Source: a virus. Taken from it: a stretch of DNA of 35,273 nucleotides. Made by a program: the position numbers and the translations under genes. Every line of letters begins with the position of its first letter. Position 1 is the first letter of the stretch. Under the pieces are notes generated by a model. It did no database searches, had not been told where the DNA came from, and saw nothing but the letters and a program-made list of their open reading frames with translations. Location of the stretch: IMG/VR virus record IMGVR_UViG_3300042561_001029, positions 1 through 35,273 of that record; one strand, written 5' to 3'. This document shows, in pieces, positions 6,172 through 13,426 of the stretch.

Positions 6172-6548
6172 TGTTGCAACAAATGAGCTTGTTCGGCGAC
6201 CTGACCCAGCGGACGAATCAATACGGGCACCCGCTGGAGGATCAGCCGATCGCACGGGAGACGGACCCAAACCCAAGCCACGTCGCAGCCGCTCAGGTTC
6301 GGTGCGGGCTAAGCCAAATGCAGGCAACGTTCGTCGGGATCCTGCGGGCATCGACCAGCCCAATGACAGCGGCGGAAGTAGCAGCTGCGGCGTTCCCGGA
6401 TCTGGATGAGCCGTATGCGATGTGCAAGCGCGAGACGCTGCGCAAGCGAGCCAGTGAGCTGGTCAAGCGTGGGTGGATCAGGATCGTTGGTGAGCGGGTG
6501 TGTGCGGTGAACGGCAACCTAGCGAGTGTTTATGAGGTGGTGCAGTGA
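6171..6548 (+). CDS. predicted winged-helix early protein
   Basis: It has 125 residues, with ATG at 6171 overlapping the previous stop and GAGG about eight bases upstream. The N terminus carries QMSLFGDL and a polar linker. From about residue 45 it looks like a winged helix: QMQATFVGILRASTSPMTA, AAFPDLDEPYAMCKRETLRKR, then a wing with ELVKRGWIRIVGERVCAVNG. Similar small phage proteins with this arrangement usually bind DNA or regulate replication. The exact role is unknown. Confidence 0.6.
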   Translation: MLQQMSLFGDLTQRTNQYGHPLEDQPIARETDPNPSHVAAAQVRCGLSQMQATFVGILRASTSPMTAAEVAAAAFPDLDEPYAMCKRETLRKRASELVKRGWIRIVGERVCAVNGNLASVYEVVQ

Positions 6549-6889
6549 GTGAGACAACAAAATTAGAGGGCAGCGCCGAGACGTTTGGGATTTGTTTGCT
6601 GTTTGTGGATGTCGTGCAGCGATTTGGATGGATTCACGGCGAACCGTTGCCAAAGCGAGTCCTAAGTGTCGGCGACGCCAATAAAGGCTGGGGCATGGAG
6701 CTAAATCCAACCAATGAGCAGCTAGATGATGTTCCGCCATTTACAGCAACTATCACCTGGAATGGATGGCCCGCTGGTTCGTTGGAGGCGTCGGGCGGTT
6801 GGATTTGTGCGGGCGAACTTGCCAACGAATCTACCTTTCGTGAGTGGCTTGGTGGAATGAAAAAAGGGGTGAGCGAGGTGACGCCATGA
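6545..6889 (+). CDS. hypothetical phage protein
   Basis: It has 114 residues, starting at GTG 6545, which overlaps the previous stop (GTGA). It is tryptophan- and glycine-rich (FGWIHGEPLPKR, TITWNGWPAGSLEASGGW, FREWLGGMKKG) with a likely compact alpha/beta fold. It has no membrane segment, signal or catalytic motif that I recognise. It overlaps the next gene by ATGA, so it belongs to the same early operon. Confidence 0.6.
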   Translation: MSETTKLEGSAETFGICLLFVDVVQRFGWIHGEPLPKRVLSVGDANKGWGMELNPTNEQLDDVPPFTATITWNGWPAGSLEASGGWICAGELANESTFREWLGGMKKGVSEVTP

Positions 6890-7548
6890 AAGAGCGACCT
6901 ATCTTGTTTAAAGGCGCGATGGTGCGGGCGATTCTGGATGGCAATAAGACCCAGACGCGGCGGATCATCGAATGCATCTGTAATTCGTGGCATATCGACC
7001 GTGTTCTTGGGGACTGGGGACTGTCAGTTCCTCCGCATAAATGGGACGGAAGCGATCCTGAACCACTCTGGAGATGGACTGGAAAAAAACAACCAAAAGC
7101 CGGGGACTGGGTTGAGGTTTTTCAGACCGAAGTAGACGACCACCGAGGCGGTCCAATTTCCTGTCCGTTCGGCACAGTTGGCGACCGACTTTGGGTACGG
7201 GAGACTTGGCAGTTTTGCGATTACGACGGGCCTGGTGGATACCCGAAAACAGACATCGTTTACCGCGCTGATGGCGAAACAGACGACAAGCGGCACGGTT
7301 GGGTTCCCTCAATCCACATGCCACGATGGGCGTCTCGAATCACGTTGGAGGTAACTGGCGTTCGAGTGGAGAGGTTGAACGAGATTAGTGAGTCGGACGC
7401 AATAAGTGAAGGCGTCACACTACCAAATCCAGAATTGGAGACGTATTACAGCGGATTCAAGCGATTGTGGCAATCAATCAACGGACCCAGTTCTTGGTCA
7501 CTGAATCCGTGGGTTTGGGTGATCAAATTTAAGAGGGTGACACCATGA
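6886..7548 (+). CDS. ASCH-domain-like phage protein
   Basis: It has 220 residues from ATG 6886 (GAGG upstream; overlaps the previous stop). It opens with KERPILFKGAMVRAILDGNK followed by TQTRR, then has GDRLWVRETW in the middle and IHMPRWASRITLEVTGVRVE near the C terminus. This pattern is widespread in phages and prophages and is often labelled morphogenetic protein or ASCH-like. The ASCH fold is related to PUA RNA-binding domains, so an RNA- or nucleotide-linked role is more likely than morphogenesis. Its neighbours are early genes, not structural ones. Confidence 0.75.
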   Translation: MKERPILFKGAMVRAILDGNKTQTRRIIECICNSWHIDRVLGDWGLSVPPHKWDGSDPEPLWRWTGKKQPKAGDWVEVFQTEVDDHRGGPISCPFGTVGDRLWVRETWQFCDYDGPGGYPKTDIVYRADGETDDKRHGWVPSIHMPRWASRITLEVTGVRVERLNEISESDAISEGVTLPNPELETYYSGFKRLWQSINGPSSWSLNPWVWVIKFKRVTP

Positions 7549-8018
7549 ACGCAACCTGCGAAGACCCGATCTATGTCCGCTGGCTAATCCGCCGCGATAT
7601 GCCCGAAGTGCTGGCGATCGAGAACGAGCTACCAAGCCCGGCCACAGAGAAGGAGATCATCGATTGTATTCGCCAGCGAACGATGATCGGAATGGTTGTC
7701 GAGTACGAGGGCGTTGTCGTCGGCTACATGATTTATGAACTGCTGAAAGAAAAACTTCGAATCCATCAACTGGCGGTCGCTAAGTCGCATCGTCGCAAGG
7801 GCTGCGGAACGGCCCTGGTCCAAAAGATCGCTCGCAAGTTGGGCGACAAAAATCGGACTTCGATCGACATCCAGGTTTCGGACGGCAACTTTGAGCTGAT
7901 CGGGTTTCTGAAGTCGCTGGGGTTCTTCATCACCAGCATGGCAGGCCGATCGTTTTGGATGCAGTTTACTAGCGAAAAACGGCTGAAGGTCAGTTTGAAA
8001 AACAGGATTAAAGGGTAA
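7545..8018 (+). CDS. GNAT-family N-acetyltransferase (RimI-like)
   Basis: It has 157 residues, overlapping the previous gene by ATGA. The GNAT acetyl-CoA site is visible as LAVAKSHRRKGCGTALV (about 76-93), with the R-x-x-G-x-G core at residues 83-88 and the expected beta strand before it. The N terminus (VRWLIRRDMPEVLAIENEL) is like RimI-type protein acetyltransferases. The enzyme would transfer acetyl from acetyl-CoA to an amine, possibly on a host protein. The substrate cannot be read from sequence. It is an accessory gene embedded in the early operon directly before the GHKL ATPase. Confidence 0.85.
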   Translation: MNATCEDPIYVRWLIRRDMPEVLAIENELPSPATEKEIIDCIRQRTMIGMVVEYEGVVVGYMIYELLKEKLRIHQLAVAKSHRRKGCGTALVQKIARKLGDKNRTSIDIQVSDGNFELIGFLKSLGFFITSMAGRSFWMQFTSEKRLKVSLKNRIKG

Positions 8019-8022
8019 CAAA

Positions 8023-9423
8023 ATGGTCCATCTTCCACCAGATCCGCATATCTTAGCATCGTTCGCCAACGCTAATCTACCCTGGTGGAAGGCACTGGCC
8101 GAATTGGTCGATAACTCGCTTGATGCTGGCGCAACTAGGGTCGTCATTGATGTTACTGGTCGCGTCGTTACTGTCAGCGATGACGGTCTTGGGTGCGAGG
8201 ATATCACGGCTGTTTTCAAGCTCGGTGAGCACAAGCGGCGCAAGAGTTCCAAGCGAAGCCTGGGGAGGTATGGGATTGGAGCAAAAGACGCATGGCTATC
8301 GTGTGCCGATACGATGGAGGTTACGTCGTTTCGCGGCAACACCAAGACGACGATGCGGGTCAATTACACAGATTGGATGCAGAATAACTGGAATGTTTCT
8401 GACCCGATTGTGGAGCCTCATAGCGGGCCATCGGGCACCGTGATCAGGCTTCCACTGCGGCCTGGGAAGAAGTCGCCTGCGGAGGAAGCGTTTAGATCAA
8501 TTGCGTTTGCCTTTACGCCAGCGATCAGCAGCGGCATACAGATTGTGCGGCAATCAGGCACCATTAAAAAAACTCTGGTTCCCGTCACAATGCCATTAAG
8601 AAACGACGTTGTGCAGGCTGAGTTTGACATCGATGGAAAGTCGGTAGCAATCGACATCGGGATTTTGCCAGATGGCGTCTCACTTGAGCGCGGCCCATTC
8701 TGGTTGATCTATGGCCACAGAATTATCGACGTGAGTTCCATAGGGGCAGGCCAATACAGCGTGCGGCGGGTGGCTGGAACGATAACTATTGGTGATGGCT
8801 GGGGATTATCAAAAAACAAAGACGATTTGACAGACAACCTGGATCGCTTGGCAGATGCAATTTTTGTTCGGATCGAGCATGTCTTAAAAAAAGCAGATCA
8901 GTTGGCCGAAACAATTGAATCGGCAATGCTGAAAAATGAAATTCAAGACATGATCAACTCGGCAGCGGCAGACGCGAACGGAAAAACAAAGGCGAAGCGT
9001 GGTCCGGGATCAAGCAGCGGAACTGTCCAGCCGAAACTGACAGACAGAAATCATAAGGCATGCGCTACTCAACCCGGGGATGGGTCGATTGATGGGTCAA
9101 GTGCAGGCCAAGGCAGTGGCCGAAAAACTGGTTACACGATGGATTGGGCAAATCTAGATCCAGCGATTATTGGCAAGTTCGATCCTTCTGGGATGCGGGT
9201 TTATCTGAACCTGGATAATGGATTGATTGCATCTGCAAAAGATCAGTCTAACCGTGCTGCACTTGCGGCATGTGCAGTGGCTTTAATCGCTGACCATTGT
9301 TGCCGGCATGACGATAAAGGCCAGAAGTTTTTGAGGTTTTCATTTGATGATTTCCCTCAAGCGATGGGAACGTTGGTGAAGGATTACAAAGAGGAGAAGC
9401 AAAATGCTAAAGCAGCGGTTTGA
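8023..9423 (+). CDS. GHKL-type ATPase (Hsp90/MutL/MORC-like N-terminal domain)
   Basis: It has 466 residues, with ATG 8023 and GGG-rich ribosome site. The Bergerat ATP-binding fold is clear: N box ELVDNSLDAG (27-36), G1 box SDDGLG (52-57), and GRYGIGAKDA (81-90) with the lid glycine. After about residue 210 there is a transducer-like region, then a polar Gly/Ser/Lys-rich linker (about 310-365) and a C-terminal domain of about 95 residues ending in a basic tail. The architecture fits stand-alone GHKL ATPases such as MORC-like proteins; there is no histidine-kinase phosphoacceptor. It sits between an acetyltransferase and a ParB-like gene and overlaps the latter. A role in DNA loading, DNA compaction or anti-defence is inferred. 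Confidence 0.8.
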   Translation: MVHLPPDPHILASFANANLPWWKALAELVDNSLDAGATRVVIDVTGRVVTVSDDGLGCEDITAVFKLGEHKRRKSSKRSLGRYGIGAKDAWLSCADTMEVTSFRGNTKTTMRVNYTDWMQNNWNVSDPIVEPHSGPSGTVIRLPLRPGKKSPAEEAFRSIAFAFTPAISSGIQIVRQSGTIKKTLVPVTMPLRNDVVQAEFDIDGKSVAIDIGILPDGVSLERGPFWLIYGHRIIDVSSIGAGQYSVRRVAGTITIGDGWGLSKNKDDLTDNLDRLADAIFVRIEHVLKKADQLAETIESAMLKNEIQDMINSAAADANGKTKAKRGPGSSSGTVQPKLTDRNHKACATQPGDGSIDGSSAGQGSGRKTGYTMDWANLDPAIIGKFDPSGMRVYLNLDNGLIASAKDQSNRAALAACAVALIADHCCRHDDKGQKFLRFSFDDFPQAMGTLVKDYKEEKQNAKAAV

Positions 9424-10306
9424 GGTGCACCCAGTCGCGTCGATCTTTCCGATGATGAGCGATCAGGAATACGAGGGGCTCAAGAAAGACATTGCCGAGA
9501 ACGGCCAACGAGAGCCAATCGTTTTTTGGTGTGACAAGTTGATTGACGGCCGAAATCGGTTGAAGGCTTGTGAAGAGCTTGGTCGGGAACCGGATGTTTG
9601 TGAGCTTGACGAAGATCAAGACCCAGTGAAGTACGTCATCAGCCACAACTTGCATCGTCGGCATCTTGATGAGTCCCAACGAGCGATGGTTGGGGCACGG
9701 TTGCGTAAGGTGTTCGATGACGAAGCGAAAGAGCGAAAGAAGCGGAAGCCTGAATCTGTTCCGGCCAATTGTCCGGAACAAAACAAAGGTGACTCTCGCG
9801 ACAAAGCAGGCGAATCCGTGGCAGTCTCTGGCAAGTCAATTGATCGAGCCACCACAGTGCTAACTGAAGGCACGCCCGAACTGGCCGAAATGGTTGACCG
9901 TGGCGAGGTCAAGGTCAGTAAGGCCGCGACATTGGTCAAGAAAGTTGCGAGCAAGGAAAAGCAAACCGAGATCGTGAAGAAAGGCCCTGCTGCGATCAAG
10001 GAAGCCACGAAGCCCGAACCTCGCCGCGACACCCTCGCAATTCTCAAGAAGCAAATCGCCGAGCTAGACGACGCCCCAGCCTACGAGCTGTACCGTTGGC
10101 AGCGGAGCCAAATGGCCAGTGCTGAGGCGGAAGGCTATCTGACTGACGGCGGACCTGAGTTGATCAGCGACGACATCGAGCTACTGGCCTCGATGATCGA
10201 GTCGGACAACATGCTCGGGATCATGTGGCATTTGATCCGCGCGGTGGAGCCGTCCAAGGCCAATCTGATTTACGAGTTTCTGCAAGAGATGGAGGACCGA
10301 GAGTGA
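9404..10306 (+). CDS. ParB/Srx-type N-terminal domain protein
   Basis: This is a 300-residue protein that starts inside the end of the GHKL gene. The first 90 residues are a ParB N-terminal (Srx-like) domain, with GQREPIVFW, DGRNRLKACEELG and KYVISHNLHRRHL, the last being the C-motif region used for CTP or phosphate binding. A helix-rich central part (about 100-200) with SGKSIDRATTVL may be a helix-turn-helix. The C-terminal part is acidic. Phage ParB-like proteins act as DNA-binding factors, nucleases or modifiers; no ParA partner is nearby, so plasmid-type partition is unlikely. Its pairing with the GHKL ATPase is notable. Confidence 0.85.
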   Translation: MLKQRFEVHPVASIFPMMSDQEYEGLKKDIAENGQREPIVFWCDKLIDGRNRLKACEELGREPDVCELDEDQDPVKYVISHNLHRRHLDESQRAMVGARLRKVFDDEAKERKKRKPESVPANCPEQNKGDSRDKAGESVAVSGKSIDRATTVLTEGTPELAEMVDRGEVKVSKAATLVKKVASKEKQTEIVKKGPAAIKEATKPEPRRDTLAILKKQIAELDDAPAYELYRWQRSQMASAEAEGYLTDGGPELISDDIELLASMIESDNMLGIMWHLIRAVEPSKANLIYEFLQEMEDRE

Positions 10307-10416
10307 AAGCGAGCAGCATGGATAGCGACTGGAAAAACGAGGGCAATGGCGTTGGGATCTTGTGGGCGTTGGTGGTGTCGATCGGGGTTTGGTATCTCAT
10401 TTGGAGGGCTTTTTGA
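10303..10416 (+). CDS. 37-residue single-pass membrane peptide
   Basis: It starts at GTG 10303, overlapping the previous stop (GTGA), or possibly at ATG 10318, and ends at TGA 10414-10416. The N-terminal half is polar, and the C-terminal half is one hydrophobic helix (GILWALVVSIGVWYLIW) ending RAF. Small one-helix peptides of this kind can be holin-like or accessory, but its place among recombination genes gives no clear function. The GGAGG for the next gene is inside its 3' end. Confidence 0.45.
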   Translation: MKASSMDSDWKNEGNGVGILWALVVSIGVWYLIWRAF

Positions 10417-10418
10417 TT

Positions 10419-10784
10419 ATGGCGTGGAAAGAAATTGCACCGCTGAAGCAAGTGCGAAACCCGAATTGTGTTCGCTTCTATTTCGTGCAAGAGCGGAAGA
10501 AAGAACGGGTCAATGTGATGATCGGTAAGAACTGTTTGGCCGCGGCCAAGCTGAAGGTCGGCGATCGCGTGGATGTGGTGTGGGACGACGAAAAAAGTTT
10601 ACTGGGGTTTCGCAAGTCGGACACGGGGCGAACGATCAGCGGGAAGACGGGCAGCGGGTGGGTGATGTTTGATCGCTTGCAAGGGCGGCCAGGTAAGGCG
10701 ATGGCGTCGATGTTGGGCAAGATGATCGACGCGAAGGCGGATAGGGGCTTGTTGGTTATCGAGTGTGCGGAGTACCTGAAGTGA
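10419..10784 (+). CDS. hypothetical AbrB-like small protein
   Basis: It has 121 residues from ATG 10419 with GGAGG eleven bases upstream. The N-terminal part is beta-rich and contains NCLAAAKLKVGDRVDVVWDD, similar in style to swapped-hairpin AbrB/SpoVT or other small DNA-binding beta proteins. The C-terminal part is GKAMASMLGKMIDAKADRG with a final beta strand. It lies directly upstream of the exonuclease and recombinase genes and overlaps the first of them. The family assignment is tentative. Confidence 0.55.
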   Translation: MAWKEIAPLKQVRNPNCVRFYFVQERKKERVNVMIGKNCLAAAKLKVGDRVDVVWDDEKSLLGFRKSDTGRTISGKTGSGWVMFDRLQGRPGKAMASMLGKMIDAKADRGLLVIECAEYLK

Positions 10785-11767
10785 ATGCGATTGTCCCAAT
10801 TACAAAACCAGCGTGGCCCTGCCAAGTCGAGCAGCACGAAACCGAAGCGGAGTGGCTCGAAGCCCGCAAGACTGGCATCGGTGCCTCGGAGGTGGCCAGC
10901 GTGTTCGGCTGCGGATACGCCAACACTTCACCGATCACGGTCTGGGCCGCGAAAACGGGCGGGCCTCGGATGGAGTTCGATCAAGCCACGATCCGCCGCA
11001 TGAATCGCGGACACAAGCTGGAGCCGGTCATCGCTTCGGAGTTCACCGAAGAGACAGGGCTGGAGTGCTACGATCCTGGCCCGTACACGATCTACCGCAG
11101 CAATAAGGTGCCGTGGCTGTTTGCGACGCTGGACCGCTGGTGTGTCGATCCAGATTTCGGCGCGATCCCGGTTGAACTCAAGGCGGTTCACGGTCGATTC
11201 CGCAACGACTGGGACGAACAAGACGAGCCACCGCTCAAATACATGGTCCAGTGTCAAACGCAGATGGCGGTGACGGGCGCGAAGGCTTGCTACCTTGTCG
11301 GCCTGATCGGCGGCGACGAGATCGCGGTTCGCCTGATTGAGCGGAACGACCGCTTCATCGAGGCGATGTTGGCCAAGCTCACTGGCTTCTGGGGCTATGT
11401 CGTCAATCGCTTGATGCCGCCAGTGGATGAAAGCGAAGCGACCAAGGCGATGTTGGGAATGATCTACCCGAAGGACACTGGGGCAGAGGTCTCGCTTCCG
11501 ATCGACTTCATCGAGTTGGATCGCGAGCTGCTGCAACTGAAGGAGCAACGAAAGACCATCGAGACACGGATCGATGGAATCGAGAACTTGATCAAGGCCG
11601 AGCTGAAGACCGCGACGCGCGGTTGCCTGCCGGTCGGATCATACAGCTGGAAGGCTCAGACTCGCACGGCTATCGACGCCGAGTTGCTGCGGGCAGAGTT
11701 TCCAGAAGTGGCTGAGCGGTGTAGCAAGGTCACGGAGTTTCGCGTTTTGAGGCGTTCAAGCAAATAG
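10781..11767 (+). CDS. YqaJ/lambda-exonuclease-type recombination nuclease
   Basis: This is a 328-residue protein from GTG 10781 (GTGA overlap; GGAG upstream). It carries the PD-(D/E)xK phage exonuclease signature: TGIGASEVASVFG (32-44), the glutamate in NRGHKLEPVI (E81), ATLDRW with the catalytic aspartate (D118), and VELKAVHG with E132 and K134. The C-terminal 100 residues include a helical coiled segment. It would chew back 5' strands at double-strand ends and feed single strands to RecT, encoded nine bases downstream. Together they form a Red-like recombination module for replication, recircularisation or repair of phage DNA. Confidence 0.9.
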   Translation: MNAIVPITKPAWPCQVEQHETEAEWLEARKTGIGASEVASVFGCGYANTSPITVWAAKTGGPRMEFDQATIRRMNRGHKLEPVIASEFTEETGLECYDPGPYTIYRSNKVPWLFATLDRWCVDPDFGAIPVELKAVHGRFRNDWDEQDEPPLKYMVQCQTQMAVTGAKACYLVGLIGGDEIAVRLIERNDRFIEAMLAKLTGFWGYVVNRLMPPVDESEATKAMLGMIYPKDTGAEVSLPIDFIELDRELLQLKEQRKTIETRIDGIENLIKAELKTATRGCLPVGSYSWKAQTRTAIDAELLRAEFPEVAERCSKVTEFRVLRRSSK

Positions 11768-11775
11768 AGGATTTT

Positions 11776-12723
11776 ATGAGTACGACAGTAGCAGAATCAA
11801 ACAACAAGAAGCCAGCAACCATTCGCCAACAACTGGAGTCGGATGCGTTCAAGAATTCGATCTCGAAGATCTTGCCAAAACATGTGACACCTGAGCGTAT
11901 GGCGAGGGTCGCTGTGACCGCATTGACTCGGACGCCAATGCTGGCCGAGTGCGACCAAGGATCGTTCTTCCGCTGCATGCTGGACCTTTCCCAATGGGGA
12001 CTCGAACCAGACGGACGGCGGGCGCACTTGATCCCGTTTCGCAATAATCAAAAGGGGATTGTCGAGTGCCAATTGATCATCGACTACAAGGGCCTTGTTG
12101 AGCTGTGTTATCGCTCTGGGGTCGTGGCGAACATCCACGCGGATATCGTCTGCGAGAACGATGTGTTCGGTTACGACAGGGGTGAGTTGGTTGAGCATAA
12201 GATCGATTTCAAGCAGCCTCGGGGAAAGATGTACGCAGCCTACTGTTTGGTTCGAATGAAGGACGGCACTGAGAAGTGCGAGGTTCTGACCCGAGAAGAA
12301 GTCGACGCGATCAGGGCCAGAAGTAAAGCGGGAAAGTCTGGACCGTGGGTGACAGACTACAACGAGATGGCCAAGAAGACGGCGTTTCGTCGAGTGTCGA
12401 AGTGGATCCCATTATCCGCCGAGATTCGTGACGCCATTCACGCAGATGACGACACGATCGATGGCGAGGTTCTTCGGCCATCGAAACCGAAGCTCGGTCT
12501 CGACGATCTAACCGACCGCTTGATCGGAACGCCGAAAGACGAAGAGCCAACGATCGAGACACCATTGATCGACCTGACCGCTTTCCGCGCGGACCTGGCA
12601 GCTGCAAAGACGCCGGCCGATGTGGACCAACTGCTCAAGTTCGCGCTCCCCGATGGGCTCGACATCGACACCGAGGCGATGCTGCGGGATCTGGCAGCTG
12701 AGCGTAAGGGACAGTTGGTTTAG
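11776..12723 (+). CDS. recT: RecT single-strand annealing protein
   Basis: It has 315 residues. The RecT core is easy to recognise: ALTRTPMLAECDQGSFFRCM, LDLSQWGLEPDGRRAHLIPF, ECQLIIDYKGLVELCYRSG and NEMAKKTAFRRVSKWIPLS. The region after about residue 225 is acidic and variable, as usual for the family. The protein binds single-stranded DNA and anneals complementary strands, working with the exonuclease encoded just upstream. ATG 11776 has GAGG in the short spacer. It is the last gene before a non-coding stretch that holds a tRNA-like structure. Confidence 0.95.
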   Translation: MSTTVAESNNKKPATIRQQLESDAFKNSISKILPKHVTPERMARVAVTALTRTPMLAECDQGSFFRCMLDLSQWGLEPDGRRAHLIPFRNNQKGIVECQLIIDYKGLVELCYRSGVVANIHADIVCENDVFGYDRGELVEHKIDFKQPRGKMYAAYCLVRMKDGTEKCEVLTREEVDAIRARSKAGKSGPWVTDYNEMAKKTAFRRVSKWIPLSAEIRDAIHADDDTIDGEVLRPSKPKLGLDDLTDRLIGTPKDEEPTIETPLIDLTAFRADLAAAKTPADVDQLLKFALPDGLDIDTEAMLRDLAAERKGQLV

Positions 12724-12802
12724 GAAAACGCGGCGTCCAACCATCCGCGTTACAAATTGGTTGGCAGGCCCGACGACCCTTGGCCAGTAATGATGGGTCG
12801 GT

Positions 12803-12878
12803 GGATCGGCGGCGTGCGTACCTCGAAGCCAGGCTCAAGTCTGCGTAGGTGCGGCAGGTTCGATTCCTGCCCGATCTG
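12803..12878 (+). ncRNA. tRNA-like structure lacking a normal D arm
   Basis: This is a 76-base element between recT and the next gene. A 7-bp acceptor-like stem is formed by GGATCGG (12803-12809) and CCGATCT (12871-12877, first pair G-U). A perfect T arm follows the tRNA rule: GCAGG/TTCGATT/CCTGC (12854-12870). The middle does not fold as D arm plus 5/7/5 anticodon arm. Instead GTACCT pairs with AGGTGC, and CAGGC with GTCTG around a TCAA loop, giving one long arm. No CCA is encoded. It may be a decayed tRNA, a tRNA mimic or an unusual phage tRNA. A CTCAAGT loop with CAA anticodon falls at the standard position but with a mismatched stem. The remaining non-coding bases from 12724 to 12987 show no other clear feature. 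Confidence 0.4.
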
Positions 12879-12987
12879 TTTGGAACGCTAATGTTCAATC
12901 GGTCGCGACGAGTGATCACAACTTTGCCAATCGACGTTGCCGCGACTCGATTGCAACATTTTGTTATCGCGGCTTTGGATGCAAGAT

Positions 12988-13206
12988 ATGGACTACGAGA
13001 CATTGACAGCGGAAGCGAAACACTCAGCAGCGATCGAGGCCCAAGAAATGAATCTTGTTGCGACGCTTCGGCCTCGCATCTTCATTGACGGCAATATGTG
13101 GTGTGTGCTGTTTGGTGAGGATTTGCAAAACGGTATCGCAGGCTTTGGCGAGACACCACGGCTAGCGGTTTACGATTTCAATAAGGCGTGGGACAAGTCC
13201 CGATAA
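12988..13206 (+). CDS. small conserved-type phage protein
   Basis: It has 72 residues from ATG 12988 (an in-frame ATG at 12979 is an alternative). The C-terminal half has the pattern IFIDGNMWCVLFGEDLQNG followed by AGFGETPRLAVYDFNKAW, which I recognise as a common small phage protein of unknown function found in many siphoviruses. It is cytosolic with no membrane segment. It lies between the recombination genes and the replication initiator gene, the usual place for this family. Confidence 0.7.
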   Translation: MDYETLTAEAKHSAAIEAQEMNLVATLRPRIFIDGNMWCVLFGEDLQNGIAGFGETPRLAVYDFNKAWDKSR

Positions 13207-13258
13207 CAATTTATACAAGTTCGTCGCGCAGTGAAATATTTTGGAGCGCAGTTTTAAC

Positions 13259-13360
13259 ATGGGAAACGAGCCGACACTCAAGCAACAAATGCTGCATCGG
13301 ATCAGGGCCACTGGGAAGTCCGAGGCGACGTTCAAAACCGTTCGACCAGGCGCGGCGTAA
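13259..13360 (+). CDS. possible 33-residue basic peptide
   Basis: This is a short frame starting at ATG 13259 with GGAG 13 bases upstream (rather far). The peptide is basic (QQMLHRIRATGKSEATFK) and could bind nucleic acid, but its length allows chance occurrence. The stretch 13207-13426 holds no other convincing gene. I list it at low confidence. Confidence 0.25.
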   Translation: MGNEPTLKQQMLHRIRATGKSEATFKTVRPGAA

Positions 13361-13426
13361 GCTCGGATAAGACAGGTTAGCAACAGGCCAATGGCCACGG
13401 ACTAGGGCAATAGGAAAGGGATTGGG

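Noticed and set aside
5969-6409. 146-residue rightward frame overlapping two small genes
   Set aside because: Its second half is Arg/Ser/Pro/Gly-rich, as expected of a shadow frame, and the genes at 5890-6171 and 6171-6548 have tight start/stop coupling.
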